The notes below the pieces were generated by a model. It was not told the DNA's origin, did no database searches, and saw only the letters and a list, made by a program, of their open reading frames with translations. A program made the translations under genes and the position numbers. Positions 17,527 through 26,997 of a DNA stretch of 64,000 nt are shown piece after piece (within the stretch, counting starts at the first letter, position 1; each line of letters opens with the position of its first letter). The DNA is from Fluviicola chungangensis (GTDB lineage: Bacteria > Bacteroidota > Bacteroidia > Flavobacteriales_D > Crocinitomicaceae). Location: contig NZ_VLPL01000007.1 in assembly GCF_007558725.1 (NCBI RefSeq), positions 124,001-188,000 of the forward strand, written 5' to 3'.

Positions 17527-19800
17527 TTAGTTGTTTTGATCCTGCAACTTAATCAAATTCAATGCTGACCCTGCTCTAAACCAGTCAATTTGCTGATCGT
17601 TGTATGTATGATTCAGTTTGATATTTTCTTTCGAGCCGTCAGCATGTACAATTTCCAGTGTTAACTGCTTACCCGGAGCAAAATCTACCAAATCAATGAA
17701 GTTGAAGGTATCGTCTTCCAGGATTTTCTCGTAATCTGCTTCATTGGCGAATGTCAATCCCAACATTCCCTGTTTTTTCAGGTTTGTTTCGTGGATCCGA
17801 GCAAAGGATTTTACAATGACAGCACGAACACCCAGATGACGCGGTTCCATGGCAGCATGCTCGCGAGAAGAACCCTCCCCGTAATTGTGGTCTCCCACAA
17901 CGATTGAAGGAATCCCTGCCGCCTTGTAAGCCCGCTGTACTGCCGGAACTTCACCTACCGAACCGGTCAACTGGTTTACTACTTCATTGGCTTTTCCATT
18001 GAATGCATTCTCCGCACCAATGAGCATGTTATTTGAAATATTATCCAGGTGACCACGGTAACGCAACCACGGGCCTGCCATTGAAATGTGGTCGGTAGTA
18101 CATTTTCCTTTCGCTTTGATTAGCAATTTTGCTCCGAGAATATTTTGTCCGTCCCAGGCAGGGAAAGATTCCAGTAACTGCAAACGCGTTGAATCCGGCT
18201 TCACAATGACCTGAACACCTGATCCGTCTTCAGCAGGAGCCTGGTAGCCCGGATCATCCACATCAAACCCTTTTTTAGGAAGTTCATCGCCATGCGGAGG
18301 CAATAATTTTACTTGTTCTCCTTTGTCAGTTGTTAAGGTATCTGTTAGCGGATTGAATCCCAAATCACCGGAAATTGCCAAAGCCGCAACCATCTCAGGT
18401 GAAGTTACAAACGCGTGTGTATTCGGGTTTCCGTCAGCTCTTTTCGAGAAGTTCCTGTTGAATGAGTGCACGATCGTGTTTTTCTCCTGTTTGTCCGCTC
18501 CTTCACGGTCCCACTGACCGATACATGGTCCGCAGGCATTGGTAAAGACTTTCGTCCCCATTTTTTCGAAAGTTGCAATGATCCCGTCGCGCTCGATCGT
18601 ATAACGCACCTGCTCGGAACCCGGGTTGATCCCGAATTCTGCTTTTGGAGTAATTCCGTGCTTTACAGCCTGTTCCACAATGGATGCTGCACGCGACATA
18701 TCTTCGTAGGAAGAGTTGGTACAAGACCCGATCAGTCCCCACTCGATTTTCATCGGCCAACCGTTCTCCAGTGCTGTCTCCTTCATTTTGGAAACCGGTG
18801 TTCCGCGGTCCGGGGTAAATGGTCCGTTAATATGTGGCTCCAATGTATCCAAATCAATTTCGATCACCTGGTCAAAGTACTTCTCTGGATCAGCATACAC
18901 TTCTTTGTCTCCGGTCAAATGCTCGGCGATCCGATCTGCTTCCGCAACGATTTCTGCACGACCTGTTGCATTTAAGTAACGGCGCATGGAATCATCATAA
19001 CCAAAGGTAGAAGTTGTAGCTCCAATTTCTGCCCCCATGTTACAGATCGTTCCTTTTCCGGTAGCGGAAAGCGAAAGCGCTCCGTCCCCAAAATACTCGA
19101 CCACCGCTCCTGTTCCACCTTTTACGGTCAGGATATCCGCCACTTTCAGGATTACATCTTTGGCAGAAGTCCAGCCGTTCAATCTTCCTGTTAATTTCAC
19201 ACCGATCAGTTTCGGGAATTTCAATTCCCACGGCATTCCGGCCATCACGTCCACCGCATCAGCACCACCGACCCCGATGGCGATCATTCCTAATCCACCG
19301 CCATTTACGGTGTGAGAATCCGTGCCGACCATCATCCCTCCCGGAAAAGCATAATTTTCCAGCATCACCTGGTGAATGATCCCAGCTCCGGGTTTCCAGA
19401 AACCAATTCCGTATTTATTGGAGATCGACGACAGGAAGTTGAAGACCTCGTTGTTTTCATTCAAAGAACGCTGCAAATCGGCATCAGCTCCTACTTTTGC
19501 CTGGATGAGGTGATCACAATGCACCGTTGAAGGAACAGCTACTTTCTTTTTACCGGCTTGCATAAATTGCAATAAAGCCATTTGAGCAGTTGCATCTTGC
19601 ATCGTTACGCGATCCGGAGCAAAATCCACATACGATTTACCACGCTCGTGTGTCACCGTCGCGTTTCCATCCCACAAGTGGGCGTATAATATTTTTTCTG
19701 TCAAAGTCAGTGGGCGACCAACAACTTTTCGTGCAGCAGCTACGCGCTCGGGAAAAGCAGCGTAGACTTTTTGGATCATGTCTAAATCGAAAACAGCCAT
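17527..19800 (-). CDS. acn: Aconitate hydratase, mitochondrial type
   Basis: A TCA-cycle enzyme interconverting citrate and isocitrate. At 757 residues it has the length and layout of mitochondrial-type aconitases, shorter than the AcnA/IRP type. The [4Fe-4S] cysteines are C360 in G-S-C-T-N-S-S, and C423 and C426 in N-A-C-G-P-C-I-G. Substrate motifs include H-C-D-H-L-I-Q and the C-terminal swivel domain [14 protein letters not shown]. It faces a second, unrelated aconitase gene (acnB) about 4 kb away on the same strand. No signal peptide; cytoplasmic. Confidence 0.96.
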   Translation of the reverse strand: MAVFDLDMIQKVYAAFPERVAAARKVVGRPLTLTEKILYAHLWDGNATVTHERGKSYVDFAPDRVTMQDATAQMALLQFMQAGKKKVAVPSTVHCDHLIQAKVGADADLQRSLNENNEVFNFLSSISNKYGIGFWKPGAGIIHQVMLENYAFPGGMMVGTDSHTVNGGGLGMIAIGVGGADAVDVMAGMPWELKFPKLIGVKLTGRLNGWTSAKDVILKVADILTVKGGTGAVVEYFGDGALSLSATGKGTICNMGAEIGATTSTFGYDDSMRRYLNATGRAEIVAEADRIAEHLTGDKEVYADPEKYFDQVIEIDLDTLEPHINGPFTPDRGTPVSKMKETALENGWPMKIEWGLIGSCTNSSYEDMSRAASIVEQAVKHGITPKAEFGINPGSEQVRYTIERDGIIATFEKMGTKVFTNACGPCIGQWDREGADKQEKNTIVHSFNRNFSKRADGNPNTHAFVTSPEMVAALAISGDLGFNPLTDTLTTDKGEQVKLLPPHGDELPKKGFDVDDPGYQAPAEDGSGVQVIVKPDSTRLQLLESFPAWDGQNILGAKLLIKAKGKCTTDHISMAGPWLRYRGHLDNISNNMLIGAENAFNGKANEVVNQLTGSVGEVPAVQRAYKAAGIPSIVVGDHNYGEGSSREHAAMEPRHLGVRAVIVKSFARIHETNLKKQGMLGLTFANEADYEKILEDDTFNFIDLVDFAPGKQLTLEIVHADGSKENIKLNHTYNDQQIDWFRAGSALNLIKLQDQNN

Positions 19801-19867
19801 TTTTAAGTTCTTTTTGTATACCTCTAAATTTAAGCATTAAAAAAATAACGGGTATCACATGGAATCG

Positions 19868-19890
19868 ATAAATGCATTGATTTTTTCTAT
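19868..19890 (+). repeat. 23-base direct repeat, copy 1
   Basis: A sequence beginning ATAAATGCATTGATTT and ending TTTCTAT. A copy with one mismatch lies at 20478-20500, and a looser match (AAATGCATGAATTTTT) near 20671. The two good copies bracket the small lipoprotein gene. Confidence 0.55.
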
Positions 19891-20031
19891 ACAATCCACG
19901 TGACATGAGAATTAATATGTATTTTCAAACACCGTTCGTTGTCAGTACCAGATACCTACATTGAGAACACTTGGCCTGATAGCCTAGTGCATGTAAACGC
20001 GTTATAACCAATGACCAAACCAAGAAATATT

Positions 20032-20439
20032 ATGAAAAAGATCATGAAATCGCTATTGATTGCAGCCATCATCTTAGTCGCATCCACCAGCTGCGAAAAA
20101 ATATCAGCACCAAACGAGTATGCTGAAAAAATATTTGGACAATGGGACTATAAATCAAACTCGGGTGGTTTTTCCGGAGCAGGAGGCAGCTCTAGGTTTT
20201 CTAATAATAACTGGTTAGAAATCACCGATAAAGGTTGCTTTATAGTTCATGAAGGTACGAAGAAAAAAACGAAGAAAAAATTCAAAATCGAAATGAAAGA
20301 AAGTATTTACGATACGAATCAAAGACCTGCGCTAGTGTATAAGAATGGGGGACATGAAACATATCAAATATTTGGAGACACTTTATTTCTCAGCGATGAA
20401 TCTTATGATGGATATTCTTATCTTTTCGTGAGAAAATAA
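20032..20439 (+). CDS. Small lipoprotein, unknown function
   Basis: A 135-residue protein from the ATG at 20032, which begins M-K-K-I-M-K-S-L and gives a clean lipoprotein signal with lipobox S-T-S-C at about residue 20; an ATG at 20011 would add seven residues. After the anchor the protein is small and beta-rich, with W-D-Y-K-S-N-S-G-G, a Gly-rich stretch, a K-K-K-T-K-K-K-F-K basic patch and a Y-D-G-Y-S-Y end. It resembles the lipocalin-like small lipoproteins common in Bacteroidota, but no family was identified. It is bracketed by a 23-base direct repeat. Confidence 0.62.
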   Translation: MKKIMKSLLIAAIILVASTSCEKISAPNEYAEKIFGQWDYKSNSGGFSGAGGSSRFSNNNWLEITDKGCFIVHEGTKKKTKKKFKIEMKESIYDTNQRPALVYKNGGHETYQIFGDTLFLSDESYDGYSYLFVRK

Positions 20440-20735
20440 ATGTGGTACACGGTGTACAAAAAGAGCCTTGTATTACCATAAATGCATGGATTTTTTCTAT
20501 GAGCGAAGGGTTGTGTTTCAATAGTAAAAAATACAGCTTATGTCGAACACGGATCGCGCAGATTTCGCAGATTTATTTGTTCGTTGCACGGAGACTGATT
20601 GGGGTGAATTGTGTTTCAAACTGGTGATTGGTTGTTTCACGGCGTTCTCGGTTTCTACAACAAAGAATGAAAATGCATGAATTTTTGACACGACTTTGAA
20701 TACCAGTCCAATTCAGATTTATTACGTTTTTCAAA
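20440..20735. other. Gene-free stretch with repeat remnants
   Basis: No convincing coding sequence. It contains the second copy of the 23-base repeat (20478-20500), a stretch GATCGCGCAGATTTCGCAGA (20544-20563) like the degenerate interspersed repeat seen in many Bacteroidota genomes, and a loose third repeat copy near 20671. Confidence 0.5.
20478..20500 (+). repeat. 23-base direct repeat, copy 2
   Basis: Differs from the copy at 19868-19890 at one base (ATAAATGCATGGATTT). The spacing between the copies is 610 bases. Confidence 0.55.
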
Positions 20736-21287
20736 ATGGATGCAGAAAAAACAGCAGAACTTAAAAAAAGAAAACAGCAACTACAGGAGGAAGTTCGACT
20801 GAAGGGGTTAAGAAATAGAATTGCCTTTCAATTGGCTTATTTAGACGAAATAGACCAGCCGTACACCATTCATTATGAGAGTGAAAATCTCCATTGGATT
20901 TATTCAACTGTACAAACAAGAAAAAAGGATGGCTATTTTGGAATCCATGGAGATTTTCAAATGGATGTTAACGATTCAACAACCATAGAAACTATTGAGA
21001 TGAGAAAGGAAGAATTGAACTCCGGCAAATTTCAACAGCAGTTTTTAGCACTCATTCCGGATACGACAAATATCGTAATATGCTATGATGGTGGTGATCC
21101 CGAGTTAGAAATTTCAGCAAAGACCTTTCTATCAAATCCAACAAAATTTATTTCCCATCCCGACACCTGGATAATTACCACCGACAAAAAATGGATTATC
21201 GAGCATATCCTAGACCAGGAGGCCATTAGATTCATTCAAATACAACTGTCTACACCAACTTTGGTTAAGAAAATACTCTTTAAATAA
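20736..21287 (+). CDS. Hypothetical protein, 183 aa
   Basis: Not recognised. Residues 1-30 are a charged helix (K-K-R-K-Q-Q-L-Q-E-E), followed by a mixed alpha/beta part with I-H-Y-E-S-E-N-L-H-W-I-Y-S and I-V-I-C-Y-D-G-G-D-P-E-L-E. No signal peptide or membrane helix, so probably cytoplasmic. It belongs to the + strand island between the two aconitase genes. Its base composition is more AT-rich than the aconitases on either side, which would fit acquisition, though this was judged only by eye. Confidence 0.55.
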   Translation: MDAEKTAELKKRKQQLQEEVRLKGLRNRIAFQLAYLDEIDQPYTIHYESENLHWIYSTVQTRKKDGYFGIHGDFQMDVNDSTTIETIEMRKEELNSGKFQQQFLALIPDTTNIVICYDGGDPELEISAKTFLSNPTKFISHPDTWIITTDKKWIIEHILDQEAIRFIQIQLSTPTLVKKILFK

Positions 21288-21430
21288 ACAAACGATTTCT
21301 TAACTGGCACAGGAAATTTATTTCGAGCTTACAGTTCATCGGTCGACTTTGAACAACTGTCGGTAAGAAAAATTGGTTATTTTAGATTGCATGAACAAGC
21401 ACCAACCCGGGCTTGAAAAATAACTGAACG

Positions 21431-21790
21431 ATGGCCTATAACGAAGAAATGTTGGAGCGGATACGCCAAGTATTGTTCTCCAAAGAAGTGGATTTCGAGG
21501 AGAAGAAGATGTTCATGGGAGTTTGCATCATGGTTGATGATAAAATGTGTTGTGGTACACACATTTCCAAGAATAGTCAGGAAGATCTTCTTTTTTGCCG
21601 AATCAGTGATGAAGACTATTTGAAAGCCGTGGAACGAGACGATGTTTTACCTATGAAAATGGGCGAACGGGTCATGAAAAATTACATCTACGTCATGGAA
21701 CACGGATTCAGCAGTTCAAAGGAACTGGATTACTGGGTCCAATTGTGTTTAAATTACAATCCCAAAGCAAAATCGAGCAAGAGGAGGTGA
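21431..21790 (+). CDS. TfoX N-terminal domain protein
   Basis: A 119-residue protein with the TfoX_N layout: an N-terminal helix (M-L-E-R-I-R-Q-V-L-F), then K-K-M-F-M-G-V-C-I-M-V-D-D-K-M-C-C-G-T (the M-F-G-G-x-x-F-M-x-x-G-K-M-x-x-G region of the family), and a C-terminal helix with W-V-Q-L-C-L-N-Y-N-P-K-A. The C-terminal helix-hairpin-helix part of full TfoX is absent. Proteins with only this domain are common and their function is unsettled. It starts at the ATG after GAACG and stands alone in the island. Confidence 0.78.
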   Translation: MAYNEEMLERIRQVLFSKEVDFEEKKMFMGVCIMVDDKMCCGTHISKNSQEDLLFCRISDEDYLKAVERDDVLPMKMGERVMKNYIYVMEHGFSSSKELDYWVQLCLNYNPKAKSSKRR

Positions 21791-22160
21791 AATAAAAATC
21801 ACTGCCTTTGTATTTGCAACTTCGCTGGAAAACGTCTCTAAATAAGAAAGTTCCATCTCGTAGATAGAGAACCCCAAGCTGACGGTACACCGATCCACCA
21901 TTTTCCAATCATCATAGATCTTCCTGCTTACCACATTTGCCGGATGTTTAGCGATTAAATACGAATATGTTGGGAGGGGAAACGCGTGCCGAAGTTTGTT
22001 TGAAAAAATAAGTAAGTTAGTAAACTTGCTAACAACTATACTCTCCACAACGCACTTCACAACCCATTGCGTCCGAAATAGTTACCTCGCATTTCAGGCG
22101 AAACAGAAATGAATGCATTTCTAAACAATTTCTGCTATTTTTACCCCCAACTCACTGCTT
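21791..22160. other. Gene-free stretch of about 370 bases
   Basis: No gene could be supported. A 103-codon frame on the - strand (21749-22060) overlaps the end of the TfoX gene, has no recognisable domain and begins in AT-rich sequence. It is either noise or a decayed gene. An imperfect inverted repeat (GTTAG and CTAAC around an eight-base loop) lies near 22014-22031. Confidence 0.45.
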
Positions 22161-22856
22161 ATGCTTATACTCGTAACTGTTGGATGCTCCGTTCTGGTCT
22201 TCGGATTGATTTTCCTGTTCATCGTCAAAAAAAAGACCAAAATCCACGCGATTGATGCCGTAGTGGCGGATAACACCTTAAACTTCTACCATATTTTTGG
22301 TCACAGCATGTACATGCCCGACGATTCTCCGAGTTATGAAGTTTACCGGCATTATGTGTTCAACCTGTCCAACTATCAGTTCACAGCCGGAGACCATCAA
22401 CGGGGAAAAGGGATTGACCTGAACAGTCCGTTTGTGGAGCGGAGTATGGAGACACTTTCCAAAAAACTGGGACGAACACTCAGCCCGGCACCCAACAAGG
22501 CAATCAAACATCCTGAAATCAAAGTCATTCACCGGGATCTGAATGCCAGCGATACCGAAGTGATGGAAAAAATTCCCGCCAACGCCTTTGTGGTAACCAA
22601 ACTGCGTGAAAATGACATGGGGCTGTCAAAAGTACGCCTGGAGATCTACCGCAACGGGATTGAAATCCGGAAGCATGAATTCAGAGGATGGGCGGAGCAC
22701 GATTTCCGGATCTATGAAACTCCTTTCTCCAACCAGGTCCTGATGATCTACTCCAAAGGAGGAATCAATTTCGGAATAGCGCTCGCTGTCATCGATCTCA
22801 CGAACGGAGACTTTTTATTCGACCAGTACATTACCGAAACCAAAAGAAACCGATGA
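22161..22856 (+). CDS. Membrane-anchored protein of unknown family, paralog 1
   Basis: A 231-residue protein. A single N-terminal membrane helix (residues 2-23) is followed by K-K-K-T-K, so the rest is probably cytoplasmic. The body contains R-H-Y-V-F-N-L-S-N-Y-Q-F and S-P-F-V-E-R-S, and ends in a beta-rich part. The same layout recurs in the next gene (R-H-L-L-F-D-L-S, S-P-F-M-K-R-S), so the two are divergent duplicates. Its stop overlaps the start of paralog 2 by four bases (ATGA), showing coupling. No known domain recognised. Confidence 0.65.
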   Translation: MLILVTVGCSVLVFGLIFLFIVKKKTKIHAIDAVVADNTLNFYHIFGHSMYMPDDSPSYEVYRHYVFNLSNYQFTAGDHQRGKGIDLNSPFVERSMETLSKKLGRTLSPAPNKAIKHPEIKVIHRDLNASDTEVMEKIPANAFVVTKLRENDMGLSKVRLEIYRNGIEIRKHEFRGWAEHDFRIYETPFSNQVLMIYSKGGINFGIALAVIDLTNGDFLFDQYITETKRNR

Positions 22857-23704
22857 AACAACTATTACTCACAGCATACAATGCAAGGCCCACGGAATAT
22901 TCTACTACACAAACAGTTCTATTATTTGCGGGTACCGCCCTATTTGTGCTGGTGTTTTTCCTGGTCGTAAATCGATTGCGGATCAAAAGCCAGACAAAAA
23001 TAGGACACATTACCCACATTTTAACAGATGAAAACCCCCGTTACCTTCACCTCATTTCAGAGCTTTCATTGATGAAGAACAACCTATGTTTCTTTCGGCA
23101 TTTATTGTTTGATTTATCAGAAAAAAAGTTCTATTCAGGTGACAGTCAGAAAGGAAACACCTTCCAATTCGGCAGTCCGTTCATGAAACGATCGGTTGTT
23201 GCACTAATGGAAAAGCTGCACATCAAGCTGAGTCCACATTTCCCTGAAGATTCCGAACCAGAAGATTCCGATAACTGGGAAAACAATGAAGCATGGGAAG
23301 ACTGGGACGAGACGGATGAATCTCATGAACCGGAACTGGAGAGCATCGAAATTGAAGTGGTCGATTACGAAGAACCTCCGCTCACGGAAATTCCGGTTCA
23401 CAAACAATATACCGGAGACGACCTTCTCAGATCGAATAAAATTACCGACAGTGCCTATTTCCTGCTCACCGAAAACGAGCAGAGCGAACAGTCAACATTG
23501 ACGTATGTCCGGAACAATAAGCGCATGGGAAAATACAACCTGAAACTGAAATATGGCAATCTCAATAACCTGTTGATCCTTCAGAACGGAAAGCTTGCTT
23601 GTTTCAGCTACGAAAAATCCACCATTACAGGGAGCTCGCAAGCCCTTTGTCTATTGAATCTGGATTCGGGTGTACTGGAATACGATCAGGTGATCCGCGC
23701 TTAG
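22853..23704 (+). CDS. Membrane-anchored protein of unknown family, paralog 2
   Basis: A 283-residue partner of the preceding gene. It has a longer N-terminal tail, a membrane helix at about residues 22-40 (L-L-F-A-G-T-A-L-F-V-L-V-F-F-L-V), then the shared region R-H-L-L-F-D-L-S-E-K-K-F. Compared with paralog 1 it carries an extra acidic stretch at about 130-180, rich in Glu, Asp and Trp (D-N-W-E-N-N-E-A-W-E-D-W-D-E), before the shared beta-rich C-terminus. The four-base overlap with paralog 1 suggests the products are made in similar amounts and may form a heteromer (inference). Confidence 0.65.
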   Translation: MKQLLLTAYNARPTEYSTTQTVLLFAGTALFVLVFFLVVNRLRIKSQTKIGHITHILTDENPRYLHLISELSLMKNNLCFFRHLLFDLSEKKFYSGDSQKGNTFQFGSPFMKRSVVALMEKLHIKLSPHFPEDSEPEDSDNWENNEAWEDWDETDESHEPELESIEIEVVDYEEPPLTEIPVHKQYTGDDLLRSNKITDSAYFLLTENEQSEQSTLTYVRNNKRMGKYNLKLKYGNLNNLLILQNGKLACFSYEKSTITGSSQALCLLNLDSGVLEYDQVIRA

Positions 23705-23810
23705 GTCCGGCAAGAGAAATCTATTTGGGACTGACGATGCACCGGTCTAGCGGCATCTAAAGAAGGTCATTTAGGGATTTTATAATTCCAATCAAACATC
23801 TTTACAATAA

Positions 23811-23851
23811 AAAGCCCCGACACTTCGACTACGCTCAGTGACCGGGGCTTT
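23811..23851. terminator. Bidirectional terminator with an internal repeat hairpin
   Basis: AAAGCCCCG (23811-23819) pairs with CGGGGCTTT (23843-23851), followed on the + strand by a T-rich stretch. The loop holds CACTTCGACTACGCTCAGTG, a palindrome-like sequence of a type often dispersed in Bacteroidota genomes. It separates paralog 2 (+) from acnB (-). Confidence 0.75.
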
Positions 23852-23872
23852 CATTATTTTATTTCTGACTAA

Positions 23873-26644
23873 TTAATTCGCCAACAGCTTGTGAGAAGGA
23901 GCAAATTTAGTCAATGCAATACCATCCACCGCTTTCGTGTATTCTTCAATCGTTGGAGTTCTTCCTAAAATCGTAGAAAGAACAACCACCGGTGTGGACG
24001 AAAGCAAGGATTCCCCTTTTTTACCTTCCGCATCTTCTACTACACGGCCCTGGAACAAACGGGTGGATGTTGCCATCACCGTATCTCCTTTTTCAGCTTT
24101 TTCCTGGTTCCCCATACACAAGTTACATCCTGGACGCTCCAAGTACAACATGTTTTCGTATTTCGTGCGCGCTTCGCCTTTCGGAGCATCGTCGTTAAAC
24201 TCAAAACCGGAATATTTCTGCAATACTTCCCAGTCGCCCTCAGCTTTCAATTCGTCCACGATGTTGTAAGTAGGAGGAGCAACTACCAACGGAGCTTTGA
24301 ATTCCACTTTCCCGTTTTGCGCTTCTACGTTTTTCAACATTTGAGCAAGGATCTTCATATCGCCTTTGTGGACCATGCATGAACCGATAAAGCCAAGATC
24401 CACTTTTTTCGTTCCTTCATAGAAAGACAGCGGACGGATCGTATCGTGCGTATAGCGTTTGGAAACATCTTTGTTGTTTACATCCGGGTCGGCGATCATC
24501 GGCTCAGCAATCTGATCCAAATCAACCACTACTTCCGCGTAATATTTCGCATTGGCATCCGGGGTCAAAGCCGGTTTCTCACCCGATTTAATTTCAGCAA
24601 TACGCTTATCCGCTTTGTTGATCAATCCCTGAAGCACCTGGCGTGCGTTATCCATTCCTTTGTCGATCATAATCTGGATACGGCTCTTCGCAATTTCCAA
24701 TGATTCGATCAACGTATCGTCTTCTGAAATACAAATGGAAGCTTTTGCCTTCATTTCTGCTGTCCAGTCTGTAAAAGTAAAGGCCTGATCCGCAGTCAAT
24801 GTCCCGATATGAACCTCGATGATTCTTCCCTGGAACACGTTCTCCCCGCCAAATTGATGCAACATCTGTGCTTGCGTAGCATGCACCACATCACGGAAAT
24901 CCATGTAATCTTTCATCGTTCCTTTGAACGTCACTTTTACGGATTCCGGAATCGGCATGGAAGCTTCACCGGTAGCCAATGCCAAAGCAACAGTTCCGGA
25001 ATCGGCACCGAAAGCAACACCTTTCGACATTCTTGTATGTGAGTCGCCACCGATGATGATCGCCCACTCGTCTACCGTAATATCATTCAATACTTTGTGA
25101 ATAACATCGGTCATTGCGTGGTAAACACCCTTCGGGTCACGTGCAGTAATCAACCCGAAGTCATTCATAAACTTCATCAGTTTCGGAATGTTTGCCTGTG
25201 CTTTTTTGTCCCAAACGGAAGCCGTGTGACAACCGGATTGATACGCGCCGTCCACAATCGGTGAAATCACCGTAGCAGCCATTGCTTCCAATTCCTGGGC
25301 CGTCATCAAACCGGTTGTGTCCTGAGAACCAACGATGTTTACTTCTACCCGAACGTCAGAACCTGCGTGCAATACTTTTCCGGGAGCCACTCCAACTGCA
25401 TTCTTGTTGAAGATCTTTTCTACCGCTGTCAACCCTTGTCCCGGAACAGAAACCTCTTTTGACGGGGCAAATACGACTGGCGCTTCGATTTCCAATGTTT
25501 TTGCAGCAAACGTCTGGATCTTCTTACCAAACACAATGGCATAGGAACCACCTGCTTTGATGAATTCAATTTTCTGAGGAGTAAACGCTTTGGAAACGTC
25601 GATCAACTCCTGATCACCATTATATAATTTCTTTGTTTTTGTATTAATGGTCAAAACCGTACCTGTAGCAACCGAATACGCTTCTTCCAACACCGGATCA
25701 CCGTTTGCATCGCGAACCGGGTTTCCATCCGCATCCAGCTTTTTCACCCAGTTTTTCAGGTCCAAACCGATTCCACCCGTTACATCAACCGTAGTCAAGA
25801 AAATCGGGGAAATCCCGTTGGTACCTCCAACGATCGGAGCAAAGTTTACGAACGGCACATACGGACTCGCTTGTTTCCCGGTCCAAAGTGCCACGTTGTT
25901 CACTCCCGACATTCTTGACGAGCCGACACCCATCGTTCCTTTTTCGGCGATGAGCATCACGCTTTTGTCCGGATGCTGTGTCTGTAAAGCCTTGATTTCT
26001 TCCTGTGCCTGTGGTGTGATCATACATTTCCCGTGTAATTCACGGTCAGAACGCGAGTGCGCCTGGTTACCCGGAGAAAGTAAATCCGTTGAAATATCTC
26101 CTTCACCGGCGATGTAGGTTACTACTTTGATTTCTTCCGGAACTTCGGGAAGTTTCGTAAAAAACTCTGCTTTCGCATAGCTTTCCAGGATTTCCTTCGC
26201 GATGGCGTTCCCGTTCTGGTATGCATCCTTTAAGCGTGCAGTATCTGCGTCGTAAAGGAATACCTGTGTTTTCAATACATCCGCAGCTTGCTTTGCGCTA
26301 TCCGCATTGTTTCCTAAAGCCAAATCAAGCAATACTTCGATGGAAGGCCCACCTTTCATGTGTGACAACAGTTCAAAAGCAAAAGCCTGAGAAATCTCGT
26401 CAACCACTTCTTCACCCAGGATGATGTGCTTTAAGAATTTTGCTTTCACAATTGCTGCACTTGTTGTTCCCGGTAAAGTGTTGTAGATAAAGAATTTTAG
26501 AGAATCTGCCCTGTATGGATTAGTGACATCTTTGATCTGCTCAACAATCTCGCTTAATAATTCAGCGCCGTCAATGGGTTTAGGGTGAAGGCCCTGCGCT
26601 TTACGCTCTTCAATTTCTTTGATGTATTCTTGATAGGTATTCAT
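23873..26644 (-). CDS. acnB: Aconitate hydratase B (bifunctional with 2-methylisocitrate dehydratase)
   Basis: AcnB-type aconitase of 923 residues, evolutionarily distinct from the gene at 17527-19800. N-terminal HEAT-like domain, then the swivel domain early in the chain (the AcnB order), then the catalytic core. The cluster cysteines are C756 in G-S-C-M-V-H and C840 and C843 in P-G-C-N-L-C-M-G. It is longer than E. coli AcnB (865); an extra loop around residues 300-360 (D-A-D-G-N-P-V-R-D-A-N-G-D-P) accounts for part of this. AcnB enzymes act in the TCA cycle and often also in the methylcitrate cycle. Confidence 0.96.
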   Translation of the reverse strand: MNTYQEYIKEIEERKAQGLHPKPIDGAELLSEIVEQIKDVTNPYRADSLKFFIYNTLPGTTSAAIVKAKFLKHIILGEEVVDEISQAFAFELLSHMKGGPSIEVLLDLALGNNADSAKQAADVLKTQVFLYDADTARLKDAYQNGNAIAKEILESYAKAEFFTKLPEVPEEIKVVTYIAGEGDISTDLLSPGNQAHSRSDRELHGKCMITPQAQEEIKALQTQHPDKSVMLIAEKGTMGVGSSRMSGVNNVALWTGKQASPYVPFVNFAPIVGGTNGISPIFLTTVDVTGGIGLDLKNWVKKLDADGNPVRDANGDPVLEEAYSVATGTVLTINTKTKKLYNGDQELIDVSKAFTPQKIEFIKAGGSYAIVFGKKIQTFAAKTLEIEAPVVFAPSKEVSVPGQGLTAVEKIFNKNAVGVAPGKVLHAGSDVRVEVNIVGSQDTTGLMTAQELEAMAATVISPIVDGAYQSGCHTASVWDKKAQANIPKLMKFMNDFGLITARDPKGVYHAMTDVIHKVLNDITVDEWAIIIGGDSHTRMSKGVAFGADSGTVALALATGEASMPIPESVKVTFKGTMKDYMDFRDVVHATQAQMLHQFGGENVFQGRIIEVHIGTLTADQAFTFTDWTAEMKAKASICISEDDTLIESLEIAKSRIQIMIDKGMDNARQVLQGLINKADKRIAEIKSGEKPALTPDANAKYYAEVVVDLDQIAEPMIADPDVNNKDVSKRYTHDTIRPLSFYEGTKKVDLGFIGSCMVHKGDMKILAQMLKNVEAQNGKVEFKAPLVVAPPTYNIVDELKAEGDWEVLQKYSGFEFNDDAPKGEARTKYENMLYLERPGCNLCMGNQEKAEKGDTVMATSTRLFQGRVVEDAEGKKGESLLSSTPVVVLSTILGRTPTIEEYTKAVDGIALTKFAPSHKLLAN

Positions 26645-26932
26645 AAAAGGAAAACTTGCTTTTGAAAGTTGTTTTTTAACAATTTATTCGACGCGCGAAT
26701 TTAGCTAAAAGCAATGGAAACTGAAACACAAAAGAAAGGAGGAAAGTATTATTCCTATTTATTCAGATTGGTTCTAAATTAACCGCATAACGTTCTATCC
26801 TGCAATAAAACCAGATTCTTGTTTCAGCTTTAAATAGTTATCTTGCCAATAATTCAGTGAGCCAACCATCGTATCGATTCCTTTAGATTAGCGAATTTCT
26901 CACTCAATCTATTGATTTTAAGATTTTATTCC
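26645..26932. other. Gene-free stretch upstream of rpsF
   Basis: AT-rich intergenic DNA between divergent acnB and rpsF. Apart from the rpsF promoter at its right end nothing clear was seen. The acnB promoter was not identified with confidence (TAAATTCG on the - strand near 26700 is a poor match). Confidence 0.5.
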
Positions 26933-26940
26933 TACCTTTG
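26912..26940 (+). promoter_or_regulatory. Promoter of the rpsF operon
   Basis: A TTG -33 element (26912-26914), an 18-base spacer and a -7 box TACCTTTG (26933-26940), a good match to the Bacteroidota major sigma consensus. The transcript should begin near 26944. Confidence 0.75.
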
Positions 26941-26944
26941 CACC

Positions 26945-26965
26945 CCGCTAAGTGTATCTTGGCGG
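26945..26965 (+). promoter_or_regulatory. Hairpin at the 5' end of the rpsF mRNA (possible S6:S18 leader)
   Basis: CCGCTAAG (26945-26952) pairs with CTTGGCGG (26958-26965) around TGTAT, immediately after the predicted start of transcription. S6:S18 complexes autoregulate rpsF operons through leader structures containing a CCG element in many bacteria, so a ribosomal-protein leader is plausible. The match to that motif was not verified. Confidence 0.45.
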
Positions 26966-26997
26966 ACAATTAGTATTAATAACAAATAAGTTTAATT

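Noticed and set aside
17411-21311. The shared 11-base string AACTGGCACAG at about 17412 and 21302
   Set aside because: An 11-base exact match in 64 kb is expected by chance, and the flanks do not match.
21749-22060. A 103-codon - strand frame after the TfoX gene
   Set aside because: It overlaps the TfoX 3' end, has no recognisable domain and no clear promoter. It may be noise or a decayed gene, so it was not listed as a gene.
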